Shown piece by piece: positions 34,930-45,349 of a stretch of DNA of 64,000 nt. The DNA lies in NCBI GenBank assembly GCA_024663395.1, contig JANFAH010000012.1:62001-126000 (forward strand), written 5' to 3'. Each line of letters starts with the position of its first letter. The first letter of the stretch is position 1. Both the position numbers and the translations under genes were made by a program. Source of the DNA: Pisolithus tinctorius. Taxonomy: Eukaryota; Basidiomycota; Agaricomycetes; Boletales; Pisolithaceae. The notes beneath the pieces are model-generated. The model saw only the letters and a program-made list of their open reading frames with translations. It did no database searches and was not told the origin of the DNA.

Positions 34930-35395
34930 CTGAGAGAGTATACTTCATGATGATCGCACCTATACGGGGTTTCTAGGTGATGATCCGGAGGAGGATACAA
35001 TAAATTCTTGTTTTGGCTTCGGTTGAAGGTGGGGAAGTGGTTTCACCAAGATGATGCTCGGATAAGTAGTTGGGACATGCAAAGCGGTAATCCTAGCACC
35101 TTCCTGATTGTTCCCAGGTTATTTCCTCGGAAGGTCGTCCGTTTGATTCACGTGTGCCAAGGACTCGCCGTATTGGACATCTCCAAGTACGTTGAGAATG
35201 GAGTTGAGATTACCCCCGAGGTGAACTTGATGGGAGAAACTATCTGGTACGTTATACCACCTATTCTCGTCATATGATAAGTACATAGCCACCAAGGGTG
35301 TTCCATTGGGTCTCGTTCTGCGGAGGTCTTGGGTCTCCTCCGAGGGGACTCTTCGTTCCTCTATCGTGGGATGGGTGCATACTCGCACAATTGAC
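34930..35395 (+). pseudogene. Duplicated 3' end of the P450 gene
   Basis: This segment repeats 30,535-31,093, from the shared ACTGAGAGAGTA to the shared stop context CACAATTGA, with deletions. The PERF region and part of the haem-loop intron are lost. The haem-loop FGFGR codon run is interrupted because CGA has become TGA. The last exon lacks the segment for APFK. It has no 5' part and must be non-functional. It lies on the other side of PAL, so PAL is bracketed by the two copies in the same direction. Confidence 0.8.
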
Positions 35396-35510
35396 TCACC
35401 TAATATGATATTCATCGCTAGTTGTGGAAACGCAGTCGCGCTGCAAGCAAAGCTCCCCAATCTAGAGATCGTAGCGTGCGGAGTCGCCAATCCCCGACGC
35501 TGCTTGATTA

Positions 35511-37244
35511 CTAAGCAATGAACGAACCTTTCGCGACTTCTAGTACATCGTAGAATGCGCGGGACGTGTCCAAACTCGTGAACGTGAGCGAAAACAGGCC
35601 GCCATACCCTCTAATTTTGTGGTCTAGTTTGCCAGTAGGCAGATGCCGACAACAGATTTGGTAGTTCCCCGGAGTTATGTACTTGGGATACCACACTTGC
35701 TTGATAACCGCGCCTTCACCTTCAGATGCTTCGCCCTCAATAGAGTGCACGCAGAGGAATCCACGGATGTACCCGGTGTTCGCGTTTATAATGTGCATGC
35801 GTTCGAAGAAGTCGCGCGAATTCCATTCCATCGCGGTTGCATCGGGGGTAGAGTAGGTGTCCTCAAAAGTCGACGCCAGGTGCACCCTAAGCATAGCATG
35901 GTGTCTCATGCGAGAATCGATTACCAGGCTGCGAGAATATGAGCTACTGAGCCAGATATCAAGATGGACTATTGGGCGAGAACTACTCACCTCCCGCCAA
36001 GCACGGTTGCATATCCGTCCAAATACTTTGATAGGCTAGTGACGATTATATCAGCGTAAGGCAAGACGTCTGCTTGGCGAACGTCTCGACGGTCTCATCG
36101 ATGACAACCAAGAAATCGTATTTGTCTGCCAAGGCGCCTAGTCGCGGGATATTCACGGTAAATAGTAGAGGTTTCGATGAACATTCCGTGTAGAGAGCAA
36201 GTATGGGAGGCGCAGAAGCATTCTCGGTTCCCTTTCTCGCGAGCATAGCATCTACTAGGTCATCAATGTCACAATCACGTCCGTGTCCGTAGAATATGGC
36301 ACTTTTCTCGACAATTTTGTGTCTGTGTACAGAAAGCTGAGTCAAATAGTTATTATGGCACCGTCCACGACACCTCATACACAAGGACGTGCTTACCCAA
36401 ATACAACGATTTTCCCAAAAGGGCACATTCCACAATGCTGGCATTCCGCATGGGAAAAGGAATACATCATCCTTAGAAATGTTTGTCCGCGTACTGGCAG
36501 GCGATTCATCACGGACGAGAAAGTTAGCTATTTGTTGACGGAGTGCATCTTTCACGTCCGCTCCTGTCGCTAATGGAATTTGTGACACGTCCAAGGATTT
36601 CGGGGTCAAATCTGTCTTCCCGCATACATGAAAAAATTCCGAGATTTCTACCTCTGGAATTCCAGGGATCCCAAGGATAGATAGACAGTGTTCTGCATAT
36701 CGTGACGAAGTTCAGAGGCTGCAGTGTTCCCAGAACTTCCTTGCGGCTTCATAGGTGTCGGCATGAAAGAACAGAACGAAGACTTCGGCAGATGGCGAAG
36801 GTACTGATTCTGATACTACGGGGAGACCTAGTGTCTCCTGTGAAGTTAAGAGGGGATCTCCCATAGGGTCGATGGCATGGTGAACGATTCGGAGGTCAGA
36901 TGGCTTGATTGTGAATAAATGCCTCCCAATGCTCAGCAATGTGTTGGGTTGGGCACAAAAGGCAACGTTCACCGGAAATACCAATCCTCTCTTGGCGTGT
37001 GTGCGAGCTGCACAGATTCAAAATCTAGTGTCAGATATAGCTGTGAGCGCGTGGGAGCATCAATACCCTTTGAATGCTTCAATCGATGAAAAAAACTGAG
37101 GGTAAACCGTCGCCATTGCGCCAACGATGGCCTAAGGTACCCTAGATTGTCTGACCAAGTTGGCAGCGAAACTGTAATGGCACGCAGAGCAGTTCGGAGA
37201 GGCCATCCCAGCGGGTCATTACCAATTGGAACGAGAGCAGCCAT
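35511..37244 (-). pseudogene. Broken cystathionine-gamma-synthase-like (Cys/Met metabolism PLP) gene
   Basis: Members of this PLP-enzyme family act in transsulfuration. From 37,244, the N terminus reads MAALVPIGNDPLGWPLRTAL and AITVSLPTWSDNLGY. Later pieces are DVFLFPCGMPALWN, FYGHGRDCDIDDLVDAMLAR, LALYTECSSKPLLFTVNIPR, ALADKYDFLVVIDETVETF, then in another frame ADVLPYADIIVTSLSKYLDG (the PLP-lysine region) and IIN-type, WYPKYITPGNYQICC and GGLFSLTFTS pieces. A one-base shift near 36,085 and frame problems near 37,100 break it. The usual final 60-70 residues after FYDVLEVAKG are missing: the frame ends at 35,511, next to the duplicated P450 fragment. It is therefore a pseudogene truncated at that junction. 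Confidence 0.72.
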
Positions 37245-37988
37245 GACAGCAACGGTGATACCTCCGCAAGAAAACTATAGTGGTGAGGCTGTTATGAGCG
37301 TCCAGTGGCTATCAGGATCAGTCGGTGAATGGCGACGGAAGCATCGGATCAAGAGGGGACAACGAAGGTGCCAGGTCACGACGAGGACGAAGGAAGAGGT
37401 GCCGGATCACGACGGAGCGATGGGGGTAGTAGCCTATATTGATGGATCGCGAGAGGACGACTCATGCTCCATGAGAGATGTGGCCGACTACAACATGACA
37501 GTGACTTCGGTAAAGTATCATCATCTCGACGCACGTACAAGTTATCTCGGCATGTAGTCCCGGGCAGACTTATGGCGGCCACGACTGGCTTTCTCAGAAG
37601 TCTCTCGCACGATCTCTTCAACATGGCTTGGATAGTTGCCGCACGACGAACATTTGGTGCACATGAATCGTAGCTTGTTTTTCATGGAGTTTCGAAGATC
37701 CGGGACAGAGAAGAGACATAGTATACAAGGAAGACAACGCACAGCACACAAGTGTGGTGTGCAATATGCCGTGTGTGCGTGCGTGTATTAGTAACTACCT
37801 CGCGTGCTTAGTCAACAACGCGGCTGCCTGCCGAGTCCAAAGGAAACACAGAACAGACATGAAAATGAAAATGAAAACAAGACACCTCAGCCTCTTTCCC
37901 CTTCCTCAAATATCCCAACAAAACAACTTTTCGTAGGGAAAATTCTCCCTTTCCCTACGTTGGAGACGAGTGCCCTGTGAGCGGGTTC
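37245..37988. other. Intergenic, with short A-rich microsatellite
   Basis: No gene is seen. A short GAAAAT repeat lies at about 37,860-37,880. Dinucleotide-like GTGTGTGCGTGC runs occur near 37,770. Confidence 0.4.
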
Positions 37989-38390
37989 TCAGATGTTTGA
38001 AGTATTTCTGGATAGCGAGTTAGGGGAGAAAATGGGGAGGGGATCGTACTGACCCAAGTTGCGAATATCACGATAGGATCGGCTCTCCCAAGCGGCACGA
38101 AGCATATCAACCAACTCGGGTTTACTGGTCAACAGCGTGAACGCTGGGAGGAATGAATCGTACTTGATGTCCAGGCTTCCACCAGACAACTGTACAATCA
38201 CTTGAAGGAGTAAAATACAGTACGGAAAATCCAGAGGCAAATCTGCATTCAGATTCAGAAGAGTTGGAATGAGTGAGTTCACTTGTCTGTCAAGCGCATC
38301 ATGAGTGGCATCGTCAAGAATGTTGCGCATTGAGAGAGACATGATGGTCTGAAAGTCCAAGCGGCGATGGAATAGGGGGTGAGTGCGCAC
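37989..38390 (-). CDS. Hypothetical protein
   Basis: An open frame of 133 residues (or 119 from the second Met, MSLSMRNILDD) with good amino-acid composition and a helical, Leu-rich look (LIPTLLNLNADLPLDFPYC, ILLLQVIVQLSGGSLD). I recognise no family. An intron could start at the GTCAGT near 38,053 and give a different C terminus. It lies about 60 bp downstream of the WD40-like fragment on the same strand and could be a 3' part of the same broken gene. Confidence 0.35.
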   Translation of the reverse strand: MRTHPLFHRRLDFQTIMSLSMRNILDDATHDALDRQVNSLIPTLLNLNADLPLDFPYCILLLQVIVQLSGGSLDIKYDSFLPAFTLLTSKPELVDMLRAAWESRSYRDIRNLGQYDPLPIFSPNSLSRNTSNI

Positions 38391-38450
38391 CCTGATGACT
38401 TATATACTGATTGCAAGTATTACACCTTCCGCACGAATGACAGATATTCC

Positions 38451-38916
38451 CTATTTCCGAGGGGTGGCGGGTAATGCTCCTTCTACACGGATGTGATCTG
38501 TTGGTATTTTCAGGAGGTGTCTGTGCGGGTAATCGGAAACCGCGATCACGCGAGGCGGTAGCAAATCAATTGCCATCAGGGGAGAATCTGACACCGACAA
38601 CGTGAGGGTGTGGAAGGGGAGGGAAGAGTCGTTTGCTGGAAGCGGTGCCGAATATTTGGGCGCTGTTGGAGTCCACAAAGGCGGTTTTAGTGCAGTCGTT
38701 CGTGATATCAACCCCCAATATCGAGCTGCTGCGTTCTGCGAACTCACGCACTTTCTGGTGAGTAACCGTGTTCCAGAGCTCGAGTCTCCAGTTACCATCC
38801 ACCGGTCGCCCTGGAAGACGACAATGGAACAGACGTAGCCATGCTTGGCTTGGATGGTTGGACCCTGTCGCTGTCCGCCTATAATGTTCGGCATCGGCGA
38901 ATTTCACCCTCCTCAT
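38451..38916 (-). pseudogene. Decayed WD40-repeat fragment
   Basis: Minus-strand frames give WD40-like pieces: YVCSIVVFQGDRWMVTGDSS, then LELWNTVTHQKVREF, SSSILGVDITNDCTKTAF, and PHPHVVGVRFSPDGN followed by a stop and FATASRDRGF. The TGA after PDGN stands where CGA (Arg) would be natural, and a frame change lies near 38,780. It probably derives from the beta-propeller part of a larger signalling protein. No N-terminal partner domain is present. The left inverted repeat of HET block 1 begins about 230 bp further right. Confidence 0.5.
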
Positions 38917-39142
38917 TTTCCCCTACGGCCTGACATTCACCCCCAAAGGTGGCGACGACTACATTACTCCAAGTTACTATTTCAATCCGTTTCGCACCTT
39001 CAGCGAGCTGTCAATAGGGCCGCCTCAGCTTCTCTGACCGCTGGTACGCACCCATCATTGTCGCTGGCAAGCTCGCCAACACAGCTCGTCCTAGAGTTTA
39101 GAGGGGAGAAGAACGATGCCATCGTAGACTTGGAAGCGGAGC

Positions 39143-39313
39143 ATTACCAGTTTGGTAACAGTCCCTGAGCCTTATCAGGCACCTCCACAAGTTGCGGCGT
39201 TTTCAAGTTTGCGGAAGTCACGCATAGAAGGGTTGGCGGAAACGTGTCGAAGGAAGTCGGGGTGATGTATCTGTATCGGCATATCTACCTATAATCATCC
39301 AATCCCAGAGGTA
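39143..39313 (+). repeat. Left arm of inverted repeat A (around HET block 1)
   Basis: About 171 bp, matched in inverted orientation by 44,902-45,069. Shared stretches include GAAGTCACGCATAGAAGGGT followed by TGGCGGAAA, and ATCGGCATATCTACC. The arms differ by scattered substitutions and small indels, one of 6 bp. The inner end abuts the start of HET block 1 (39,312). Confidence 0.85.
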
Positions 39314-39399
39314 GGACATGATACAGCGGACTGGTGATATCGCCACCGACGAACGTCTCGTCTATCGATGCCCGGGCGCTTGGGCACCTTGCAGTCCGA

Positions 39400-40277
39400 T
39401 ACTGGCCCCTAGTGTCTACACGTTACAAAGATATCTCAATGAAATACTAAACGTCAGGTGAGTGGACACGTTCTGGCGGGGTACAAGTGGATTTTCAGAT
39501 AGCTGACCCTGAATTCAGTACATGCACCGACAGCGCAATGCTTATTTCCTGTCCTTGCATTCGGCGGACAGAATATCCTGTGATATTCGATATCACACCG
39601 ATCGTGGTAGGTCTGCCCCTCACTGAAAATGCATTTAATGCGTGAACGCGTGTAGGGTTGAGCTCATCGTTTGAGACAAGTCATATACAAGTCGCAGACT
39701 CTGGAACCCTCAATATTGTGATCATTTGGGAAGGGCGCCAATCAATTGTCTCCAGCACGCAAAGACAATCCACCCTTTTACCGTTCTCCAAGCTTCACGT
39801 GGAGGTGGCACTCTAGCGCTGTTTAAAAGTGCGCATTATTATGGGATACCAGGGGACCTGGAGTCCAAGTTCCGGGCATTTAGGATGGCCTTTGTATGCA
39901 GCAGCACTGAGGCTACACCGCACTTTTCCTTGCATTGGACCATCTGTACCATGTATCTGTGCGTAAAAAAACTGTGTAGTTATATGGTCAGCACATCCAT
40001 CTATGTACTGAAGATAGCAATAGACATTCTTTGCGTCAATAATGATCACCTGCGAAGTTCATCTGCCTTCACGGATGTGGTGGTAGATGGTTGGGTCAGC
40101 CTTGCTACATACATACCATGACTGCAAATGCAGGGGGAATGGCCGTAATGTACTATTAACGGAGACCCTGGAAGGTCATCTTGCCTCATGTTCTTGATAA
40201 GGATAAGCTCTCGTAGACCGAATAACGCACAACAAATATGTACCAGTCGAAAATGCCTGGTCCACGTGTCTGCTGAA
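39400..40277. other. Conserved non-genic 5' part of HET block 1
   Basis: Corresponds to 58,130-59,124 in block 2. There a short open frame (GAWAPRSSVLAPSVYMLQRY...) exists. Here it is shifted by one inserted A near 39,452, so it is either decayed coding sequence or non-coding. Confidence 0.4.
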
Positions 40278-40285
40278 TATATAAG
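40278..40285 (+). promoter_or_regulatory. TATA box of HET gene 1
   Basis: TATATAAG lies about 190 bp before the ATG, inside a stretch that is identical in block 2 (59,125-59,132). Confidence 0.55.
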
Positions 40286-40475
40286 TTGCCCCGAAAAACA
40301 CTTGTGTCCCTCCCTTAAGACCCGTGACTAGCGACCACCATCAATCTTGTGATTGCCTTTCCGTCCTACACTCGAAGCTCACCACGTGAAAGAATACTCT
40401 GCGGGATTGGACACCTAATAAAGTATGCGGGATTCCGTGTTAACGTGTTGAACCTTGCATTAACTTCTGAGGAAG

Positions 40476-42933
40476 ATGAAGTTACTAGATGTGAAAGCTG
40501 TTCTCGTCCGGGAAAGGGACATCCAAAAGACTGATCCCAATCGTGAAATCCTGAAGGAACTTGATGACAAAGATACTCGTTATGCTATACTGTCGCATCG
40601 CTGGGGTGCCGAGGTCAATTACGAAGAGATGACCGGGCTGATGAAGATGCGGAAAGAAGAGAGGAAAGAGGTCAGAGAGCGCTACGGCTACCAAAAGATC
40701 ATCAAGAGCTGTGAGCAAGCTATGAAGGACGGCTACGAATGGTTGTGGATAGATACCTGCTGCATCGACAAGCGGAGCAGTACAGAACTATCGGAGGCAA
40801 TCAATTCGATGTATCGGTGGTACCGAAATGCACAGGTGTGCTATGCGTACCTTAACGACGTTGACGAGGAGGTCTTCCCTGTCGAGCGAAATTACAGCAA
40901 GTTCAAGTCTAATGGCTGTCCGGAGTGGTTTGTGCGAGGCTGGACGCTACAAGAACTCATTGCCCCAAAGCAACTCGAGTTCTTCAACATGGCCTGGGTG
41001 TCGATTGGCAATAAACGACGCCTTGCGCTCGCGTTGAAGGACATCACGAAAATTCCACCCGAAGTTGTGAGGGATGGCCTAGCTGCGAAGCGTCCCTGCA
41101 TCGCACAAATCATGTCCTGGGCCGCCGACCGGAAGACGACACGCGTGGAAGATCGGGCGTATTCGCTGATGGGGCTGTTTGGAGTGAACATGCCCATGCT
41201 GTATGGAGAGGGCGAAAAGGCATTCCAGAGGCTACAACTGGAAATCATCCGCACATCCAGCGATCACAGCGTATTTGCATGGGGTTCACAGAACCCCCGG
41301 ACAGGCAGTGTCCTGGCAGACGACCCGAGCGACTTTCGGGGTTGTGGCGACATGAAGAGCTTAGAACACAAAGAATTTGTCGACCGCCTAGCGAGGTATA
41401 TTTCCTCCAACGAACGCGCTAATGCTTGGTTCAGTTCCCGTAAGGGGCTCGGGCAGTACAAGTTCCTGCCCAGCCCGATATACGTGTGGAGAGGTGAACG
41501 GTTGGGACGGCGTGCCCGATCGCTCAGCCAGCCACTCCGCACATTCTCAGTCAGTAATGCGGGGATCCAAATGTTTTTGCCCGTCATCCCCTATCCCAAC
41601 TCTCCGTCTCATTTGAGGGCTCTATTGGCATGTAGACTCCCTAATGAGCCTCTGGCTACCATCGATTTGGTATTCTCTGGGTCCAGCTTCGAGAGGACCT
41701 TGAGCACTACGGACGGTCCCACGGCACTTCCAGAGTTCAAAACACTGTATCTTACTTATAATCAAGACGCGAACGAGACACGCCGCGAGTTTACTCTCGA
41801 CGACGAGCATGCCTCATACCATGGATTCACCCGCCGCGGCACCTTCCCGCGCAAGTTCCCAGGCGATACGGTCACGCTCTCATCCCTCACAGACGACCTC
41901 ATTGTCATAGTCTATGCCAACGACGATGTCAAATCTCGCTTTGCAGTTGGTCTCGGATACTACCTCCACCAAGGATGGGTGCATGTGGTCTGTGACGACC
42001 AAGAGGCGGACTGGACAGCCTTTGCTAAGAATGCACATGCTCGAATGTGGAAGGCACGTGCAAAACATGCTCAGAGTATGCCCAAACGTTTAGACGACCC
42101 CAATCCCAACCACGAAGACCACTTCATAAAACATGCCCACCTTCCCCGATCAATCTGGGGTGCGAGGGTAGTCTGGGGTGATTGGGAAATGGACAATTTC
42201 AAGGTTATGGTCGATGTCGAGCAATGTCCTGGTTGCTGTGATGGGCCATGTACATGGACAACTGCACGTGTTAGTACTTTCTCCCCCATGAGCATATGGC
42301 GCTAACCATTTGCATTACCATAGAAATCTTGGCGTGGCCTTGATACACCGGGGCTTATGCTCATGAATCACCAACCATATGAGTGCAGGCTGGACGGGTG
42401 GCCTGCACAGCTTGATGAATGTTCTGGTCAACGGATTGCAGTAAGTCATGCATGCATACTCATATTCGTGTCGAGCCTGATATATGTGATCAGCTGGGCG
42501 ATTATGGTGACTATTCCGATGGTAATTTCAAATGCACTGGCAATATCTTTGAGGATACGCGGACCCCTGGCGTTGATCCCGTGAGCTCAGATTGCGCCGT
42601 GGTTTCACGCGTAGCTGGTAACGAGCAGAAACGGGATGGTCCTGTTGTGATACCTCGCGGCCGGATCAGTTACCTTGCGCTGCATCAACCAAAGGGCCTC
42701 TCACTTCCCACCAACAAATGTATCATGTTACTTCTGAAAACCTTGTCTACCCGTGCTGCAGGCAAACATTTGGTGATAACGGTCATACAGTGCTCTGATT
42801 TCTATAGAGCTGACTCTCATGGAAAACGAATGGATCCAAGGGATGGTGAGTTTTCCACAATGATAGTATGCTGCTCATTTTTGACCCTGAGTATCAGACA
42901 GTGGGAACCACCTCACAGAGCCGCGGATTTTGA
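40476..42933 (+). CDS. HET-domain protein (heterokaryon incompatibility type), copy 1
   Basis: HET-domain proteins act in fungal self/non-self recognition and programmed cell death; the HET domain is a TIR-like fold. After MKLLDVKAVL, the domain shows YAILSHRWG (about residues 37-45), YEEMTGL, WLWIDTCCIDKRSSTELSEA, INSMYRWYRNAQVCYAYL and WFVRGWTLQELIAPKQLEFF. The following MSWAADRKTTRVEDRAYSLM and GLFGVNMPMLYGEGEKAFQR fit the associated DUF8212-type region. A beta-rich C-terminal part follows. The first open frame gives 609 residues, but I extend it. Introns at 42,270-42,323, 42,441-42,493 and 42,846-42,901 keep the frame and end at TGA 42,931-42,933 (about 763 residues). The paralogue has the same three introns in the same phases. 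No NACHT or other effector domain is fused. Confidence 0.88.
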
Positions 42934-44889
42934 CTTCACTATATACCATCGCAAGTCCGCAAGTTTGGCAAAGAAAACCGCCTTTTGCACAGAGAAGGGA
43001 ACGATTCCAAAGTATTCGGTATGCCTGTGGGACGACTATGTGTGCTGTTACTGATGCTGTGTAGGGAGCACTTTTACGCCCTCGTGAATATGGTACCCTC
43101 TTTTATCATGCTTGGGGTTTGTCTATGCTAATCCTACTATCTTCAGGATCAATTTAGAGGACCCGAAGCCCGTCACAAACCTGTGGTGTGTTGGGCAATT
43201 ATATGAAACGCACAAACCATTCACTTATGATGGCAACAGGACAGACAGAAGACTGATAGAGCGATCAAAATTTTCTCAGACATGTTTGGTCTCCGGCATC
43301 TGAGTAATTACGTGCGTACTCATCTTTTCATTGCTTCGTCCCACGCATACCCATCGTTGAACGAAGGTCGGCGAAATAACATTCTTCGAAAGGCTCCCCC
43401 GGATGATGGCAACTAATACACGCGGTGAGGTTTCTGTAGGCAATGTGGAAGGTTGGCCTGTCACACTATGCATTTTTGCCTGCAAACTTACATTACCGCT
43501 TTGGCACATGGTGTACTAGCTGCCCTGGACTTGCGCCTTGCATCTGTGCTACTTTTTTTGGCCGAGCTGTGCCGAGCTCCTTTTGTAACGCGTTTATCAC
43601 CTGATGAACAGCAGAAAGTGGCGCGCGAGTTGGAGTCCATCTCACAAACTCTGAGTGTTGGCGTAGGTGTTTCTATCGGTCAAAATCAGTAGGCGCTAAT
43701 TCTAATCACAAAAAGCTACTCAAACCCATAGGGGATACCTTCATGTACGGACACCTGGTACGTGCACGCTCGTGAGTACTTTCATTATTTCCTTTTTCCA
43801 CCCGTCAATGCTTCCCGGCTCCAGAGGGACAGGTCCATCTAGTGGCATTGAATATGATAGGTCGGCATTATATCTAAGAAGTTTCAGCAGTCCACGCCTT
43901 GAACGCTATATGTAGGCATTTCAACACTCCTTCCATGGTACAAGAAGTAGAGGTGCTCCAAGCAAAACTTAGTACAACAGAAGATGAAGACGAACAGCGA
44001 GCCCTGGAGGAAGACGTCACTGGAAAGGCAAGCACAGCATCAACTTGTTATCTTCCGACACTGATGGTCCATTCATTAATAGATCTTGTGGCTCTGTTGG
44101 TGTGGGATCCGCGCAGAACTGGACGAACTATTACCAAAGGCATGCCAACTCTCTCGACTCCATAGATGTCATCTCACATAGTTCAGATTGTGGATTTCAT
44201 TCGGGGAATAGGAAAGTCGCTGGTAAGTGGTGTCACACGCTCGGATGTGGCAACGTCACCGCCGTCAGCAGGCACTACAGTACATTGGCGGGGATATAAG
44301 TTCATTTACTGGCTCAGATCCAGGTGACGATCACGCCCACTTGCAGCGGTAGGCGACATCATTTGGTGGATCGCATGATACGAGTCGCTGAATATATATT
44401 GTTGTAGGATCATGTTCGATGCAGGAGCGGGCACGTCGAAACATCAGTTGTTGCTTGCCGCTCGGGCTGCAGAGCAGGCGAAGTGGTCAGATACAACTAT
44501 CTCCAAGGACATCACCAACACCAACACGCAAGGTCCGAGTACAAGTTCTCAATCACCCTCCACATCGGTGGTTTAACTAACATGGATTTTGGCAAGTATG
44601 TCCTTAACCTTCATCCGGACACATTCACATCATCGACGACGATGGTGAAGTTCATTGGAATGCTGTAAGCATGTAGTTGACATGTACCAGGTGTTTCCTG
44701 TCTCAGCTTGTATGTATCCTTTGTGTACGCACCTGCAGAACAAATGCACGTTAAGAATGAGGTGTCTACTACATCGACGAGCCTACCCGCTAGGTCGGGT
44801 ACACTTTAGCAGGCACTGGCACGAGGATTGGTCGGTTTGAAGTGATTGCACGCGCACTGGTCGCCTCGGCGATTTTGTGCCGGCCATAA
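42934..44889. other. Conserved downstream part of HET block 1, unrecognised reading frames
   Basis: This 1.9-kb tail is kept in block 2 (61,786-63,797). Pieces look coding: INLEDPKPVTNLWCVGQLYE (43,150), an acidic helical segment VQEVEVLQAKLSTTEDEDEQ (43,940), a FDAGAGTSKHQLLLAARAAE stretch (44,410) and NMDFGKYVLNL (44,580). No single spliced gene could be built and no family is recognised. Indels relative to block 2 shift frames in places (around 43,500-43,600), so this copy may be decayed. Confidence 0.4.
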
Positions 44890-44901
44890 TACAGGTACAG
44901 T

Positions 44902-45069
44902 ATCTCTGGCATTGGATGAGTGAACCGTAGGTAGATATGCCGATACATCACCACGTCTTCCCTCGACACATTTCCGCCAACCCTTCTATGCGTGACTTCT
45001 GCAGATTTGAAAACGCCGGAACTTACGGAGTCGTATAATGAGGCTCAGGGGTCATTACAAAATGGTAAT
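44902..45069 (-). repeat. Right arm of inverted repeat A
   Basis: Reverse complement of 39,143-39,313 at roughly 85% identity by eye. The outermost shared bases are ATTACCA. Beyond that a weaker resemblance (TGGAA..GGA) may extend another 15-20 bp, so the outer end and any target duplication are uncertain. Confidence 0.85.
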
Positions 45070-45349
45070 CTTCCATTTCCAGATCTTCCAGATCTTGAAG
45101 AACACGTGACTTAGTAGTATTGATCCTTCCATCCACACTCTTGGCGACTTCCCAGGCTACTAGTGTAGATGCCGGTTACCTCCGGTAGCAAACGTCCACC
45201 CGAGCGACAAGCCTGAAGCACTGCCACCCTGCCTTTCTGCATCAGACGAACACCCCCCAACAGACCGTCGCTGCTCCCACTCCAGCTCCTCGCCCAATTG
45301 TCATTCCTTTCGATTCACTCGTTGTTCCTTTTATTCCTACAATAACCCA
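45070..45349. other. Spacer / presumed 5' end of DIRS-type element
   Basis: About 280 bp with normal CpG content. The left terminus of the DIRS element should lie here but was not identified. Confidence 0.35.

Larger units (their letters stand above)
39312..44889 (+). mobile_element. HET block 1: duplicated core carrying a HET gene
   Basis: This 5.58-kb segment aligns along its whole length with 58,051-63,797. The left limit is TAGGACATGATACAGC versus TAGGATGTGATACAGC. The right limit is GTGCCGGCCATAA versus GTGCCGGTCATAA. Outside these points the two copies show no similarity; instead each is flanked by its own inverted repeat. No transposase is encoded, so calling it mobile is inferred from the repeat architecture. 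Confidence 0.6.

Noticed and set aside
8391..37244. One biosynthetic gene cluster spanning A-T-R, PPTase, P450 and PAL
   Set aside because: Housekeeping-type genes (La, acyl-CoA oxidase, permease) lie between and there is no shared regulator; only a local A-T-R/PPTase pairing is defensible.
37855..37885. Possible CRISPR or long tandem array
   Set aside because: Only a short A-rich microsatellite; no CRISPR-like array was seen anywhere in the window.
39312..44889. HET block as an ordinary autonomous DNA transposon or Helitron
   Set aside because: No transposase, Rep/helicase or integrase frame is present, and the flanking repeats are not shared between copies.
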